Source: Gnetum montanum
Lineage: Eukaryota > Streptophyta > Gnetopsida > Gnetales > Gnetaceae
DNA: 64,000 bases
Assembly: GCA_015680685.1 (NCBI GenBank)
Contig: MNCI01026199.1
Coordinates: forward strand, 54,961-118,960
Direction: 5' to 3'
Below the pieces are notes generated by a model. It was not told where the DNA came from and made no database searches. It was given only the letters and a program-made list of their open reading frames with translations. Below are positions 12,664 to 24,405 of this stretch, in pieces. The position numbers were made by a program, and so were the translations under genes. The stretch's first letter is position 1. Every line of letters begins with the position of its first letter.

Positions 12664-15119
12664 ATGGCCCCAAAGAGAATACCAAAAGGAGGTCCTTCAC
12701 AACCTGGAAGTAAAAGACTGAGAGACCACGAAGAGGCCGAATTGGAGAACAGACTCCATAAGCAAAACATGTAGAGCAAAAAGCCCAGTCATTCAACATT
12801 CATCAGTAAACACCTGCTACTAAATAATCCACACAAGTGGAGGAAAAATCCCCACAAGCACTTGAACAAGAACAACACCTCATGCTATCACCAAAATGCC
12901 TCCAAACTATCCAAGAGAAATCAATCCTATTCATGGTTATCGTGGAGCTGAATTTTGGTCCATTTATGGAATTTTCTCTAGATGTTGTGAGGATGCAACT
13001 TTAATCATATCCCTTATGGCCTACATTGTTAAACAATGGTGAATGGTATTTAGGGAAAACTTACCAGCTTTGGCGAAATAAGCAAGCTGATGCAATCGTC
13101 AAAATAGAAGGAGTTTCAAGATCATATTTAGTAGAGGCAATTGCTAAAGCCCTAAATCTACCAAATGAAGGGGCTAATGTAATATAAATTTCCACATGGC
13201 CTAATACAGATGCCAAAAGATTATGGCTACACAAAGCCTATGACAAGGAAGACAAAGAATATAGTGAGATGACTACCAAAGAAAAGATTTACTTCAAGAT
13301 TAGAACCTATCATTTGTTCTCAACCAAAAGGCTCAATAGAATATCAACCTATGCAGCTCGAGGAAGTGTCATTTTGATGGCAAAATTCAATGCCAACATT
13401 GCCCATCTCTACTTCCTAGAAATTCAGAGGCAGTTCAAAGAGAAGAAGGCAAGGAAACCAACATTGTCATTGCCCAACAATAAGCTGGGAAACATGAGAG
13501 GGTATCAATCTTTACAGAGTCAGGGAAAATGTAGTTAGACCCACAATTTCAATAAACCCTACAAGTGGGAAAATTTCAATGTAGTTAGGAGGAGGAGATG
13601 ATTGGTCACAACAAATCTCAGGGAATGCTACATTATTCCTAGTGATGTTGGAAATAGGAGAAGGAGCCACACTTATGGTTATGCAACATCAAAATGTACA
13701 AGGAGCCACTAAAGTGATCACAGATCACATCAAAGAGTTGTTCAATGTCTCTATTGTGTTGCCAACTAATATTTCTGGAGCAAGAAATGTTCAAATGCTT
13801 GGTGGTACCTTGATGACTCTTGTTGAACATGAGGACATACTAGACAAATTGCTGCAAATGAAACAAGTAATGTAGAATCTCTTTAATATGCCCAGCAATG
13901 TCACTATAATTCATTTTGATCTTATTGCCACAAAACAGAGATTGGTCATGGCTAAGACCAAGGCAAAGCATGCAAAGAATGAAGTTCAAAGATTGCAAGA
14001 AGAGCTAGCCACCCTGACAGCCGAAAGAAGGGACCCAACATAGTTCGTTGCACTAGACCAACTTGACTAATTTAGAACAAACCATGTGAGACACCCCATT
14101 GATCGTAATATGAAAATGGAGAAAGAGAAGGGGAAGGCGGTATGGGATGTGCTAGGAGCAAAAGCTCAGATGTACACACATGCCAAAGCACTCACCACCC
14201 TATAAGAAGAAAATAAATAACTAGCTGCTAATAATGATCAGTTGATAAACATTGAAAGGTAAAAGAATGTTCTTGAGGAGAGCATCCAACAACTCTAAGA
14301 GCAATTAGTCCATGTCAACCAAGACATGAGTCATCTGGCTCATGAAAACAAAACCTTGTGAATGGAAGAAGTTTGCTCTATCTAACATAAGTCTGTAATC
14401 GAAATCAGTGAACATGAATGACTCAAGCAGCATTTCAAAGGCCAGGTGAGCATGTATAAAAAATTTAATAAGAAAGAGATCCAAATGGCAAAGGCCAAAA
14501 CCAACTCCATCACTACACATAATCTTGATTGGCAACCAATTCTGGACAGTCTTACTCATGTTCACTAGGCAAAAATAAATAATAAAGACCTGCAGATTGA
14601 GGATTTGATGAAATACATGGGATTAGCAAACCTTTGATATGCTAATCTGGCCTATTAATAGTAGGTAGACCCAAGAATGAATTAGAATGACAGATAGCAA
14701 TAGTTTATGCACTATACAAGAAAGAATTTGTAGATAGGAAAGATGCTTTACAAAAACTACATGTGGCAAATTCTAAACTCGAGATCATGAAAGTTAGCTA
14801 CCATGGCCAAAAATATGTAGAAGCTAACCTGGCTCATCGAATGTCTGATTATCAAGAGTTGAGGAAGACATCCAGGGCTTTTGAGGAGGAACAACTATAG
14901 TTTGCGGCATGGTATGTGAAGACCAATCAGATGTTTCCACAACTAGCATGCCCATGGGATGTACCTACTTCATCACACATTTCTCAACAAGCATGGACGA
15001 TACATGATCCCAAGATAGAGGAGGAGAAGCTTCAGCCATTACTAAACAAATATCAATTCAAGAAGCCTAATGATGAGGGGAAGCAGCCAATGGAAAAGCC
15101 ACCACCTCTGGGCACATAG
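12664..15119 (+). pseudogene. ORF2 of element E (unknown protein with a coiled-coil half)
   Basis: The likely start, ATGGCCCCAAAGAGA, follows an acceptor-like TTATAG. The protein would begin with a basic, Ser/Pro-rich tail. A globular segment follows at about 12940-13540 (GEWYLGKTYQLW, KIYFKIRTYHLF, LNRISTYAARGSVILM). Next comes a conserved stretch at 13640-13875 (ATKVITDHIKELFNV, LMTLVEHEDILDKLL), then a long Lys/Glu/Gln-rich, heptad-like region to about 14900, and a short tail ending at 15119. The globular part recalls the putative plant transposon protein / Athila ORF families. That assignment is tentative. Multiple stops and frameshifts are present. Confidence 0.65.
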
Positions 15120-15308
15120 GCTACATCGAGCAACGTCAATTTTTGTTTTGTTTTATCATATAATTGTGTCAATTTTGTAAAAACACCATTGCAGCATTCC
15201 AAGTCATTTAAGTGGTTAGTTAGTCATGCCTAGTCGAATTTACCAGCCAATTTTGTAAGGGACTCTATCCTGATTTAGTTTTAACTCAAGGATGAGTTTC
15301 CAATTAGT

Positions 15309-15318
15309 TGTCGGGGTA
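15309..15318 (+). other. Polypurine tract of element E
   Basis: TGTCGGGGTA stands directly before the LTR start TGATAAAG. It is one G shorter than the other copies. Confidence 0.55.
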
Positions 15319-16215
15319 TGATAAAGTTGAATTTCTTCATAATACGACATCGTAGCAATGACTTCGTATCAACGATGTCGTTGATATGATGTCACCACTC
15401 ATGCTACGTCATCATTGATATGATGTCTCGGAATGTGTGCAACCTTATAAATATGACACTTAGGCACACAATCCAACAACTTTTGATTACAACACTTAGG
15501 AAAATTCTTGCAGTTTCATTTCATAGTTGTAGTAAAGAGTGAATGCCCTGAGTGTGATGTTAGATAGTTAACCGGAGTCTTTATTCGAGTAAATTGTACT
15601 TGGACATAATTTATGCATGGTAGTAAATATTGAAGTTGTTTTCCATCATTGCAACATCACTTAGTTTTCTTTATGTTTACTTTGAATAATTTCCTTGTTT
15701 TCTTAACTAATACTCTATTTTTCCAAGTCTTTCACTTTACATGCTTCATTAGTACAAGCGGTATGTATATGATTGGTTTCAAGCATTAAGTGTAACTATC
15801 TGGTAACCCAATAGTGGCATTACTTGATTTGCTCAATAGTGATCCCACTTGGTAATCCCAATGATAGCTACACGAGTCCAAGATGTGAATGGTAGACCAA
15901 AAACGAATGTCGATCGCTCTAGGATAGAATAGATTTATATTTTTGTTGTTACTTAGACTTAGAATTTAATATTTTCTTTTACTATGTTTACAATTAGGAG
16001 CATTAATGGCCAAGACAACATCAATTAATCATACCCCTCACTAAGAGCTAAGCCATACACTTATACATCACTAGCTCAAGGTGGGAAGACAACAAACACA
16101 AACTTAAACTCAATTACTAGCATAAGAACTTTTCCCATCTGTGGATTACGATCTAGTCACACATGAACATTCATGACTTGTATGGTAGAGTGTTTGGATA
16201 CTCCAATGCTCATCA
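15319..16215 (+). repeat. 3' LTR of element E (897 bp)
   Basis: It runs from TGATAAAGTTG to GCTCATCA. U3 carries repeated GATGTCGTTGATATGATGTC-like dyads, and a TATA box (TATAAATA) lies at 15446-15453. It shares the sequence TGGTAACCCAATAG and the ending with the other LTRs in the window. No primer site follows, so this is the outer right end of E. Confidence 0.75.
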
Positions 16216-16239
16216 GACCAAAAAATAATATTAATAACA

Positions 16240-16900
16240 AGAATACATCACATCTACAACATTGAGTAAAAAACTTCAAAAAGAACATGAAAAGGAAAAA
16301 CTTTCTAACTTTGAAATGTACTTAGTTATGCATCCTTGCAACTAATATTGAAAAATTAAGAGAATTAAGTTAATAGTAAAAAGACTTGAGGCAACAATAA
16401 TGTTGTGGTAGAAGAACAACATTTGTAGAAAAACTAGATACACAAGGAAATGGTGGCACATATTCTACATAACATTGTTTCATTGCTTAATTTAAACCTT
16501 ATTTCAAAAATCTTTACTTTCACCTATAAGATGTTTGTCATCATCTTTTATATTTTACATTATTGTGATGTGATGATGAAGGATTTGTCATATAAAGTGA
16601 TCTTTCCGTATTAATCAATACTTATAGTATAGGTCATAGAAGTTTGTGTCTTTTTTGGTTTTTCTATTGTCTATTGATTATTCTTAGTATTGGCATTAAC
16701 TTGATTTTTTATGTCCTTAACATCAAATTGTTTTTCTCCAACATCTTTTTTCTTAAGAAAAAATAACATATATTAAATAAATGTCCATTACAATCACAAA
16801 AGTGGTATGAGTTAAGAAGATTATAATATGTAATTGGCTAAATGTCAATCTTCTCATGTTCTTGCAATAGCAATTTCTTTTTAGGTCAAGATTTTTTATT
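16240..16900 (-). pseudogene. Ty1/copia gag remnant
   Basis: It is homologous along its length to 45895-46620. On the minus strand both copies carry a degraded zinc-knuckle region. Here it reads HFCDCNGHLFNICYFLRKK near 16760-16830, and it is preceded by a stretch ending in TTACATATTATAATCTTCTT that is shared by both copies. No frame stays open. The copia assignment rests on the knuckle pattern and on the integrase-like remnant beside the second copy. Confidence 0.45.
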
Positions 16901-16911
16901 TTTTATTTGGT

Positions 16912-16931
16912 GAGAGAGAGAGAGAGAGAGA
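16912..16931. repeat. (GA)n microsatellite
   Basis: An uninterrupted run of about ten GA units lies next to the LINE-like remnant. Confidence 0.9.
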
Positions 16932-17146
16932 AAGTCTAGTCATTTATATAATGACAGGGGTGAACCCCAAATCAACAATTACAATAGTGGTATCATCATG
17001 GAGGGAAGAAGATCCTCCAGCAAAACAAATGAACACCCAAACCATGAAGCCAACTAGGAACCAAACCATTGGAAGGATCATGCATCAGCTCTAGTGGGAG
17101 AGAATCTCAACCCCATTTCCAACCAACTACAAAACCCTAGGCATTT

Positions 17147-17562
17147 CTATAGGGTACCAAAACCAAACACCAAAAAATAGTCATGCGCAATATCATAAAG
17201 GTCATTTAAAATAGAGGGTATGCATATCCAAGAAAGCAGAAGAACACACAATTTATAAGCACCACGTTGGCTCATCTTGCAAAAAGTCATATGAGTGTTG
17301 AACATTGTCATCAAGCATTCATGGATGTTTTCCCACAATTAAAAGTTGGCAAATGCTTTTGAGACCCATTTATAGGGAGAGTTTGGGCACTTCGCATGAA
17401 AAGTGCAAGCATTTCGCTCAAGCCAAACCTCCCAAGCAACCTCCACCCATAATGAAATCTCATACAAGTGTCTATGAATGATGGATCCTTCTGTAACCAT
17501 TGCCCAACACTGGTCACACAAGATCCCAATCCACATGTGCACAAGTCAACCAGTAAGCTCAT
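17147..17562 (-). pseudogene. LINE 3' end remnant (zinc-binding RT tail)
   Basis: The minus strand reads GILCDQCW then EVAWEVWLERNACTF. That is the C..C...H...W..W.ERN.R.F layout at the C-terminus of many plant L1-type ORF2 proteins. The frame breaks near 17340 but continues sensibly (LWENIHECLMTMF). Only this tail is recognisable. The family is inferred from the motif alone. Confidence 0.5.
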
Positions 17563-18632
17563 GGCAAAACCCCATTACTTGAGCTTTTCCTAAGTGAGCC
17601 TTGCATGATGAGCCAACAACTAAGCAAAAAACTTCAAGGTCCTATTCTAGGGCTTGTCCACCCAAGACCAAACCTCCCAAATGTTGATTTCAACTAGTAA
17701 TCATTTGGTATGATGGTAAGGTTATCCTTTCTCAAGTCATAAGGCTTGGCTTTGAACAAAGGTGTAACCATTCAAAAAAAGGTTAAACTTTCAATAGTCT
17801 ACCGATGGTCATCAAGCCTTCAAGTGATGACCCTTTTTAATGTTGATTTCAAAATATATATACATAAGAACCAAATAGAATGAAACTAGTTATCTATATA
17901 TTTATAATATATATCTATTATTTGGTTGAGAGAATCTTTTATATTTTTCAAATTAATAAAATCTCAAATTGTTTCATGATTTCCACCTTGAAAACATAAA
18001 TTAACCATGCATTATCTTAATAATTCCATGAAAAAGTTATCTTTTAGCCAAACATCATCATGATAACTATTTATTTACCTAGCTGGTAACTGGCCCTTAC
18101 TGTTACGACGAAGAAATTATTAAAAAAGACTAATAAAATTTTTAAATTATTTAACCGTGACCAAAAAAGGCTCTACTCTGAATGGGCTGGTAGTTGGCCT
18201 CTTGGCCAAAATTAGATTCCATATGCTTAATGGATACCAATAAAAATTTAGAGCATTACTCAAGCTTATAAAAGATAATCAAAATTCTTTAATGCATATT
18301 TACTTTGGATTGCAAAATTAAATATCAATGACTTACACCAAACTCCCGTAGTTACATGTATAACCGTTTATCGTTTGCATCATGGCGGTTTTTGTCAGAG
18401 TGGAAATTTAACCTTTTCAAATTACCAGATTTGCAAGCATTTTAAGTTTCCTGCAACCGATCACAAGTTAAATATAGAGAACGTGCCAAATATACTTAAG
18501 GTTGGTGTATCAACAGGGCATGAAGGCAAGGCCAACAAAATAACGCACCAGGAGTGTGATATACTGCAGGCTTCAATATTTTTACCAATATTATACAACA
18601 TGCTATCCATTAAAGAGTTTCAAATAACACGT
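17563..18632. other. Intergenic AT-rich stretch
   Basis: I see no gene. The stretch contains AT runs (TATATATTTATAATATATA near 17895) and unassigned sequence toward 18632, including an 87-codon plus-strand open stretch (18375-18638) with no recognisable motif. Confidence 0.5.
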
Positions 18633-18890
18633 TCATAAAATGATAACCGTTAGTTTTTGTTGACATATTGAACACGCAGTTTTAGATTTGTTTCCAATAA
18701 GAACTACGCCACTCATTGCAAAACGAGGTGGAACGATTATGCCATCCATTTTTACAGTTTCAAGAGCTCCATCTGAAATATCGGCAATTGCATTAGTCTG
18801 AGGAAGAATACTAGCTCTCTCCCCTGTAACCATGTAATTGGAAAAATCTATTCTTGCATATTCATTAGCTGCAACGTAAAGATGAGTCAT
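18633..18890 (-). CDS. Unassigned open stretch downstream of DRE2, possibly an exon
   Basis: The minus strand is open for 85 codons with protein-like composition (ERASILPQTNAIADISDGAL, then VKMDGIIVPPRFAMS). An acceptor-like TTTACGTTGCAG lies at about 18870-18880. It starts about 350 nt beyond the DRE2 stop codon on the same strand, so it could be DRE2 3' UTR, an alternative last exon, or an exon of another gene or gene fragment. I do not recognise the family. The ATG at 18890 may not be a real start. Confidence 0.25.
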   Translation of the reverse strand: MTHLYVAANEYARIDFSNYMVTGERASILPQTNAIADISDGALETVKMDGIIVPPRFAMSGVVLIGNKSKTACSICQQKLTVIIL

Positions 18891-19240
18891 TCTTTTAATG
18901 GCCAGAAGATATGATATCAGCAGAAAGACAAAATATATACTACTTTCGAAATAACAGGACTCGGTTAAAACGCCAGCTAAAACACAGAATCCGCGGTGGC
19001 AGACAAGCAGTACCCAGTAATCAATAAAAGGTTCAACTAAAATGCATTGATCTTTTGTCCAATCTCTTAAGAGTACATGAAGGTCTTACTAAAGAGTAAC
19101 CATTCAAACAATCAACGTCCCATATTTCATTATGCACGTTAAGTTGGTCACTTCCTCAATAAAATGCAAACTTCTTTAATGTTCACGATCAATCAAAAAT
19201 TTGTCAATTAATGAATGTGAGACATCATCCTCCATCCAAC

Positions 19241-22200
19241 TCAGAGATCAGCTGTCAAAAAAGACTGACTAATAGCGATCTGCAAACAAAATATCCACGT
19301 CCATGATCGTCCAGAAGCAAATTTAGAAGATGTCTAATTAAGCCAAATATTCAAATGACAAATGACTCTACCTTTTCCCCAAGTTTGAAAGGAGCAAGTC
19401 CCTTGTATGGACAAGTTGAACATCGAAAAGCATCTCCAAGGCCACACTGAAAATTCAAATAATGACATCAGACAAGCTACATTAAGCAACATGAAAGTAC
19501 ACTTCTCAAACACACGAGCAGGAATTACTTCACAAAGCAACTCATCCAGAAGAGATCAAATTTTACAATTTGCTTCAGCTACTAAACAAAAACAAATGCT
19601 GTATCCGCCTAACAAAAATGTAACAGTTATTAAAGAATGCATCTTCCGCTAATCAAATTGAAACTGAAACTGTTTTTAATTACATCTAAAACATTATGAA
19701 TCTATTAGACCAGTTGAGTTTCAACAATTTTTTGCATCATACTTGTATATCATCACAGTCAACTCTTGAGATCAAACCTGCGACTCTTAAAATGCAAGCC
19801 AGACCTACCTACCTTAACCAATAAGTGATTTTACCAGATTACCTTATAGAATTACAACCTAACGTAAACGGTCATTTTATGAGTATAATATCATTTGGGT
19901 GAATATTTTAAAGCCATGTAGTAGTTTTTATAAAAAAAATTCAAGCACTAGCAAAGAAGATAAAAATTTTATATGTATTTTAATACTTCAAAAGATTACG
20001 CAGACACACATTAAATATGTATTTTAATACGCCGAACTATTTACATTTTCCAATGGTTTACAGTGCATTTGGCCATCGATCTACAGCAAGATGCTAACAT
20101 CATGTCAAGAGATTCTTTACCATGCTTGAAAATTCCCATGGAAGGAGTTAACCATAGCTCATATACTTGGATGCAACCTTCGAAAGCATCTTTGCACTTG
20201 ACAGAATATTTCACCTCAATCACCTTCGCTTCTAATTTGCATCATGCATGAGGGATAAATAAATATAAGCACAGATTATGATTTCTCATCCTTTTGAATA
20301 ATTTTTTTACCTGTGGCTTAGAACTAGATAATTAATAACTGGCTGCTTTCATTTCCAGCCTCACCCTTCCTGGTTTAAATTTCTGTATTTACGATGGATG
20401 AAAGCTATCTTTCTCGGTTCATGTCTATGTTTCTCCCTGTACGGCTGGCCGAAATGTAGAACTGATGCCCAAGGCATGTGACGTGATTTATCTTCTTTTT
20501 TCCTTCGATTTTTGGTTGATTACCAAATTCTCAAAGTCTGTTTCCTTATAATAAATATAACGTGTGGTTGTCAGTGGGTCATAGAAGACCCTAAAACATC
20601 TACTTTAGGCTAATATGAACTAAACATTTTAATTTATCAAAATAAAAAAAAATGCAGTAACTAGCCAAGAAAAAATACTTTCTAATAAAAGACAGCTGAT
20701 TTTTAAACAATCAAATAAACTATATTTCAGAGTGCACCACTAACCATTTGTTAAAAGGATTTAAAGAATGAACGCAATAAAACATCTCTTAGGAATCATA
20801 AATTGAATCATTACTTACATTTCCACATGCCGATTGAGGATTTTCCAACTGTTCTGCTGTCAACCCCACCTTCGGCTTTTCCTCCATTTCAGCCCTGCCA
20901 CAGGTACAGTTCTTGCAAGCTTTTCTTCCTGCCTTTCCCACTTCACAGTCATCACCTACAGTGCAGGCAAAATAGTGTTACATATACTAACAATAAGTTC
21001 AAATATGAAGAAAACCACAGCTGACCATAGATTAAGTAATCTGCGATTAATTGTAGATCAAACACCAAATCAATGCTACCTTTTTGTTCCGTAATTAACC
21101 AAAGTTAAAGCACGTTAAATGGGCTTTTACTGTGCCTTGAAAATTTTTAAAACTAAATTGCATGAACAATAGTGGCAATAATCACCAAAAATCTGAAGCC
21201 AAAACCAACGAATGTGTGCTTTACACTTCCATTTTACATATTAGTGAGTTTTCTTCTAAATTTTCTGATTCGTTATCCATTTTTCTTGATCAAAAGAATA
21301 AGCCTCCCACTTTTGCAATCTGATTCAATTTTCAAACTATGCAGCTGACAAGATCTCATTTTTAAAAAATAAAATCTGAATACCAAATTTAAACAAGATC
21401 CATTTTATTTTACATTATTTAACATGATAAAACTTTCCATATTTGTTTTTTGAACTCTTTTGGTTCACCTTTTGGTAATTGTGTTAGAATGAACATTTTC
21501 CTTAAGTCCACATTTCTGCAAGAGTACACTAGAGTAAAAGAGATTTTGACGATCCAATTTATTGCATAAGTAAATTATTATTACAATCAAGGCTAGAGGG
21601 CTTCGCAGGGATAAAATGGCAACAGCTATGAGCCAGCTTTGAATGTGAGAAGGATACAAAATATTTGGGAAGTATCATTAGAACACACCATTGCACTCAA
21701 ACCAAGAGATGGAAAACATGTACCATCTTCAGATTGTTGTTAATTAACTGTCGATACTTGAGAAAGGATGGGACACTTAGGGTTGTCCACAACTAAAAGC
21801 AAAATAGTGAAGAACATTTAAAGTAAAATGGCTGTCTACTTAAAATGTTCTTCTGCTATAAGTAGTTTGTGGACTATTTTGTGTAATTAATGCATATTCA
21901 TCTTAATGTTCACTTAGTTATGACTTTCTTTTAATTAGCCTCTAGATCTGCACATCGTATCTGGACCAAACCCTGAACAGGGCGGCAAGTTATGTACACA
22001 TTCCACATAATTTACCGCCTCCATGAATGCATAGGTGAAAATTCAAAAGAAATGCTGCAATCACACCCAACCAAATCTTTCTTCAATTATTACGCACCAA
22101 GTTATTCCCATTTTAAAGCTACAGAGTTAATATATCAGGAACATATAGCGTTTACATTATTTTGAGAGCTTTACATAATTACAGTTTATAGTCAACCTCT

Positions 22201-23528
22201 AAATAAGATTTACATCAAGCATCCTATAGATGCAAGATAACTTCACACTTGCCGTTATTATCCCTTTCTCTTGCAAACTTGATTTTTTTTGGGGTAATTT
22301 TCTAACTAAAAAAAATTATAATATCCTTCAAAATTTTACTATTGCCATTTGCAGTTTAGTTTCTCCGTCAGGCATAGCGGTAGGTCACAGCTCTTGTTTA
22401 ATTGAATCTTCCCTATCTAACCCAAATACTGAAGTGATATAGGCATACCGGTAGGTCACAGCTCTTGGTTTAACTAAATCTTCCCTATCTAACTCAAATG
22501 CCAAAGTGATATTTTCATTCAATGCGTTTCTTCAATTTCTGCGTAGTTTCGACCCTGTGGGAATCGTGTCACAGAACATCACTTGCTTTATAAATAACTT
22601 GACAGAACCAAAAATGAAGAAGTTGTGAGATGAAGCTAACCTATGGGAAGCTCAGGCTTCTTCAAATCCTCCTCGGTAAGCAAACTGTCCTCGTCAATTA
22701 GATCATCTTCATCATCCTGCAACTGCAATTCCACCTTTGGCAACTCATTCCCTTTCCTACTGATGGCAAAAGAGGAGCCCGCCTCCCATGTTGGTTTTTG
22801 AGCCTTCAATGCTGCCGTCTCAAACCCATCAACAACAATATCAGCGTTGTCTGCAATTATAAGCCCTGCCAACAGCAGATTTCGTTCAACCGTCGACCGA
22901 GCCTCCTTGGAATCCTTCAAATAAAAATTGTTCCATTTAAATTCAGAACAAGCAACGAAAAATAAATGCTTATCAAAATAACCTAATTCCAAGACGCAAA
23001 GACAATTCAGTAGATATGATTGAACGCTACCTTCCACAGAAACGTATTACACAAGAAACAATAAAGGCATCTCGAATAAACAACTTTCGTTGAAATTTGC
23101 TTTTCCAAAAGAGAAAAAGAAGACAGAAAACGTAAAGGAACGAGCAGGAGGAGTGATACATTATTGAGGAACAGGAAAACAGCGCCCGGCTTCAAAACCC
23201 TAACAATGGCGTTCATCCATGCCTGGGAAGGGAATCCCGAGTTCGTTGAAAGCAAAATCACAACGTCCAGGGAAGCAGGTTTCAGATCAAGCTTGGCATC
23301 CTCTGCAACCAAACAAAACTCGAAATCATTCACAGAAACCATCGAACCCTGAGATCCGCATCGGAAACAAACGTAATTTAAAAAGAAACCTAGCGAAGCC
23401 GCATGGGTGATGATATGGAGACAATCGGCTGTGTCTGGAAACGTCTTGAGAGCCCAATTCACAATCGAGACGTGAACAGTTGCAGCATCGGAAATGAGCA
23501 AAGCCTTGGCATTGGCACAGGATTCCAT
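19241..23528 (-). CDS. DRE2: Anamorsin homologue DRE2, cytosolic Fe-S cluster assembly (six exons)
   Basis: DRE2/anamorsin works in the cytosolic iron-sulfur assembly pathway, taking electrons from a diflavin reductase (Tah18/ATR3). Exons on the minus strand are 23528-23390, 23302-23160, 22914-22641, 20955-20819, 19446-19372 and 19279-19241. All introns are GT-AG and the exons join in phase to 268 residues, close to the Arabidopsis protein. Residues 1-125 form the methyltransferase-like domain ([19 protein letters not shown]). An acidic linker follows ([18 protein letters not shown]). Then come the two cysteine motifs: C-x9-C-x2-C-x-C (ending ACKNCTC) and [15 protein letters not shown] (CX2CX7CX2C). 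The C-terminus is [18 protein letters not shown]. The start at 23528 opens the family's N-terminus. Every key cysteine is present, so the gene looks functional. Confidence 0.95.
19737..19860 (-). repeat. tRNA-derived SINE-like remnant in DRE2 intron 4
   Basis: The minus strand carries an A-box-like TTGGTTAAGGTAGGTAGG and, about 35 nt on, a B-box-like CGCAGGTTTGATCTC. The spacing fits a tRNA gene internal promoter. There is no credible cloverleaf, so it is more likely a SINE head than a tRNA gene. Confidence 0.4.
22371..22512. repeat. 71-bp tandem duplication in DRE2 intron 3
   Basis: Two diverged copies (22371-22441 and 22442-22512) share GGTAGGTCACAGCTCTTG and AATCTTCCCTATCTAAC. They lie about 130 nt from the exon 3 donor site. 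Confidence 0.85.
23303..23389 (-). other. DRE2 intron 1: 87 nt, frame-preserving
   Basis: The donor is CTAG/GTTTCT and the acceptor is TTGCAG/AG. The length is 29 codons and no stop occurs in frame, so an unspliced transcript would still encode a full protein with a 29-residue insert. Removing it gives AASL-EDAKLDL, which fits the family better. Confidence 0.75.
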
Positions 23529-23631
23529 GGCTGAATGCTGCTTCTGTGTCTGCGTCTGCGTTGCAATGGAGATGTCTGAAACTACAAATTCAAGGTCTGT
23601 TCCTGTGGTGCGGTCTTGCCTGGCCTGGTTT

Positions 23632-23642
23632 CGTATATATAA
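23632..23642 (-). promoter_or_regulatory. Probable DRE2 TATA box
   Basis: The minus strand reads TTTTATATATACG about 105-115 nt upstream of the start codon, a normal plant distance allowing a short 5' UTR. No other TATA-like sequence is closer. Confidence 0.5.
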
Positions 23643-24026
23643 AAACACCGCCAAAGTGAAACAGGGGGCGCTGTCGCAAAACTTAAATTTGATTTGATGA
23701 CGGCTTTTGGGCTTAGTTTGTGTACCAGTCAATTTCCACGCGTAAGCTGACAAGGCAGACACCATTTTGGGCGACATTCCCACACAACAAGCCCATGCGT
23801 TCAACCTTTATTCTTTGCAAAGGTCGTTGGAAAGATTTGTAGGACGCGGTCAATTTGAATAGAAAGCCAAAAAGCAGACACCTTTGGGGAGCCCAAAACG
23901 ACTTTAATAAAGAAAGAAGTAACCGTATTTAACACATTGGTGGGGCTGTTGGAACCAACACTTTTCGGGAGCTAGCAACCTCACCTTTCATGTAAACTTC
24001 TTGGATTGGTTCTTCCTAGGAAGTGG

Positions 24027-24235
24027 TGGTGTTGGACTCGGATTAAAATAGGGGTACAAGGTGTAGCAGGCTTACCTCATAGTGGCGGTTTTGGAGGCGG
24101 ATTACAATAAGGTGGTTTTGGAGGCGGATTACAATAAGGGGTGGAGGTGTAGCTCACAAGCATTCCTTTGATGGTTACTAGTTAAAATAGCAGGGTTTTG
24201 GTGTTGGAACCTGATTAAAATAGGGGGTGGAGGTT
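24027..24235 (+). repeat. G-rich minisatellite upstream of DRE2
   Basis: A 27-bp unit (GGTTTTGGAGGCGGATTACA-type) occurs as two near-perfect tandem copies starting at 24087 and 24114. Diverged relatives are at about 24027-24055 (GTTGGACTCGGATTAAAATA) and 24196-24230 (GTTGGAACCTGATTAAAATA). Confidence 0.75.
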
Positions 24236-24319
24236 TCTAAGCCCAAAACAATTTGACTATACGTAGACTTAAAGATATAAGCCAACATGATACTTCAAAA
24301 TAACTTGAGAAGGGCATAA

Positions 24320-24405
24320 CAAAGTCATATTAACATACCCCTTAGGAATGAACCTATGACTTGCACCTCACAAGGCATGCATTATGACCAACTAAGAAAT
24401 TTCTC
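24320..24405 (-). repeat. tRNA-like SINE-like fragment
   Basis: The minus strand reads TTAGTTGGTCATAATGCATG, then about 20 nt later CATAGGTTCATTCC, resembling A and B boxes. Only this head is visible. It is weak evidence on its own, but similar heads occur at 19.8 kb and 45.8 kb. Confidence 0.3.

Larger units (their letters stand above)
10939..16215 (+). mobile_element. Element E: 3' part of a pol-less LTR element
   Basis: This stretch matches the 3' two thirds of element D in order: shared noncoding block (11011-11044), spacer, dyad cluster with TATA-like sequence (about 12081-12165), ORF2 (12664-15119), polypurine tract and LTR (15319-16215). Its gag and 5' LTR are not in the window. They would lie left of element A, which inserted into E. 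A short duplicated segment (GACATGTTACCCATGCC-like) occurs at about 11150 and 11250. No pol sequence is seen. Confidence 0.75.

Noticed and set aside
19737-19860. Functional tRNA gene
   Set aside because: Only A/B-box-like words are present. Acceptor and anticodon stems do not pair.
20803-21094. Plus-strand open frames of 73 and 86 codons
   Set aside because: They are antisense shadows of DRE2 exon 4, whose splice sites and cysteine motif are clear on the minus strand.
23007-23804. A single 265-codon open frame covering DRE2 exons 1 and 2 plus upstream DNA
   Set aside because: Its N-terminal part covers the promoter with the TATA-like sequence. The family N-terminus starts at 23528, and exon 1-intron-exon 2 joins fit the family better than read-through.
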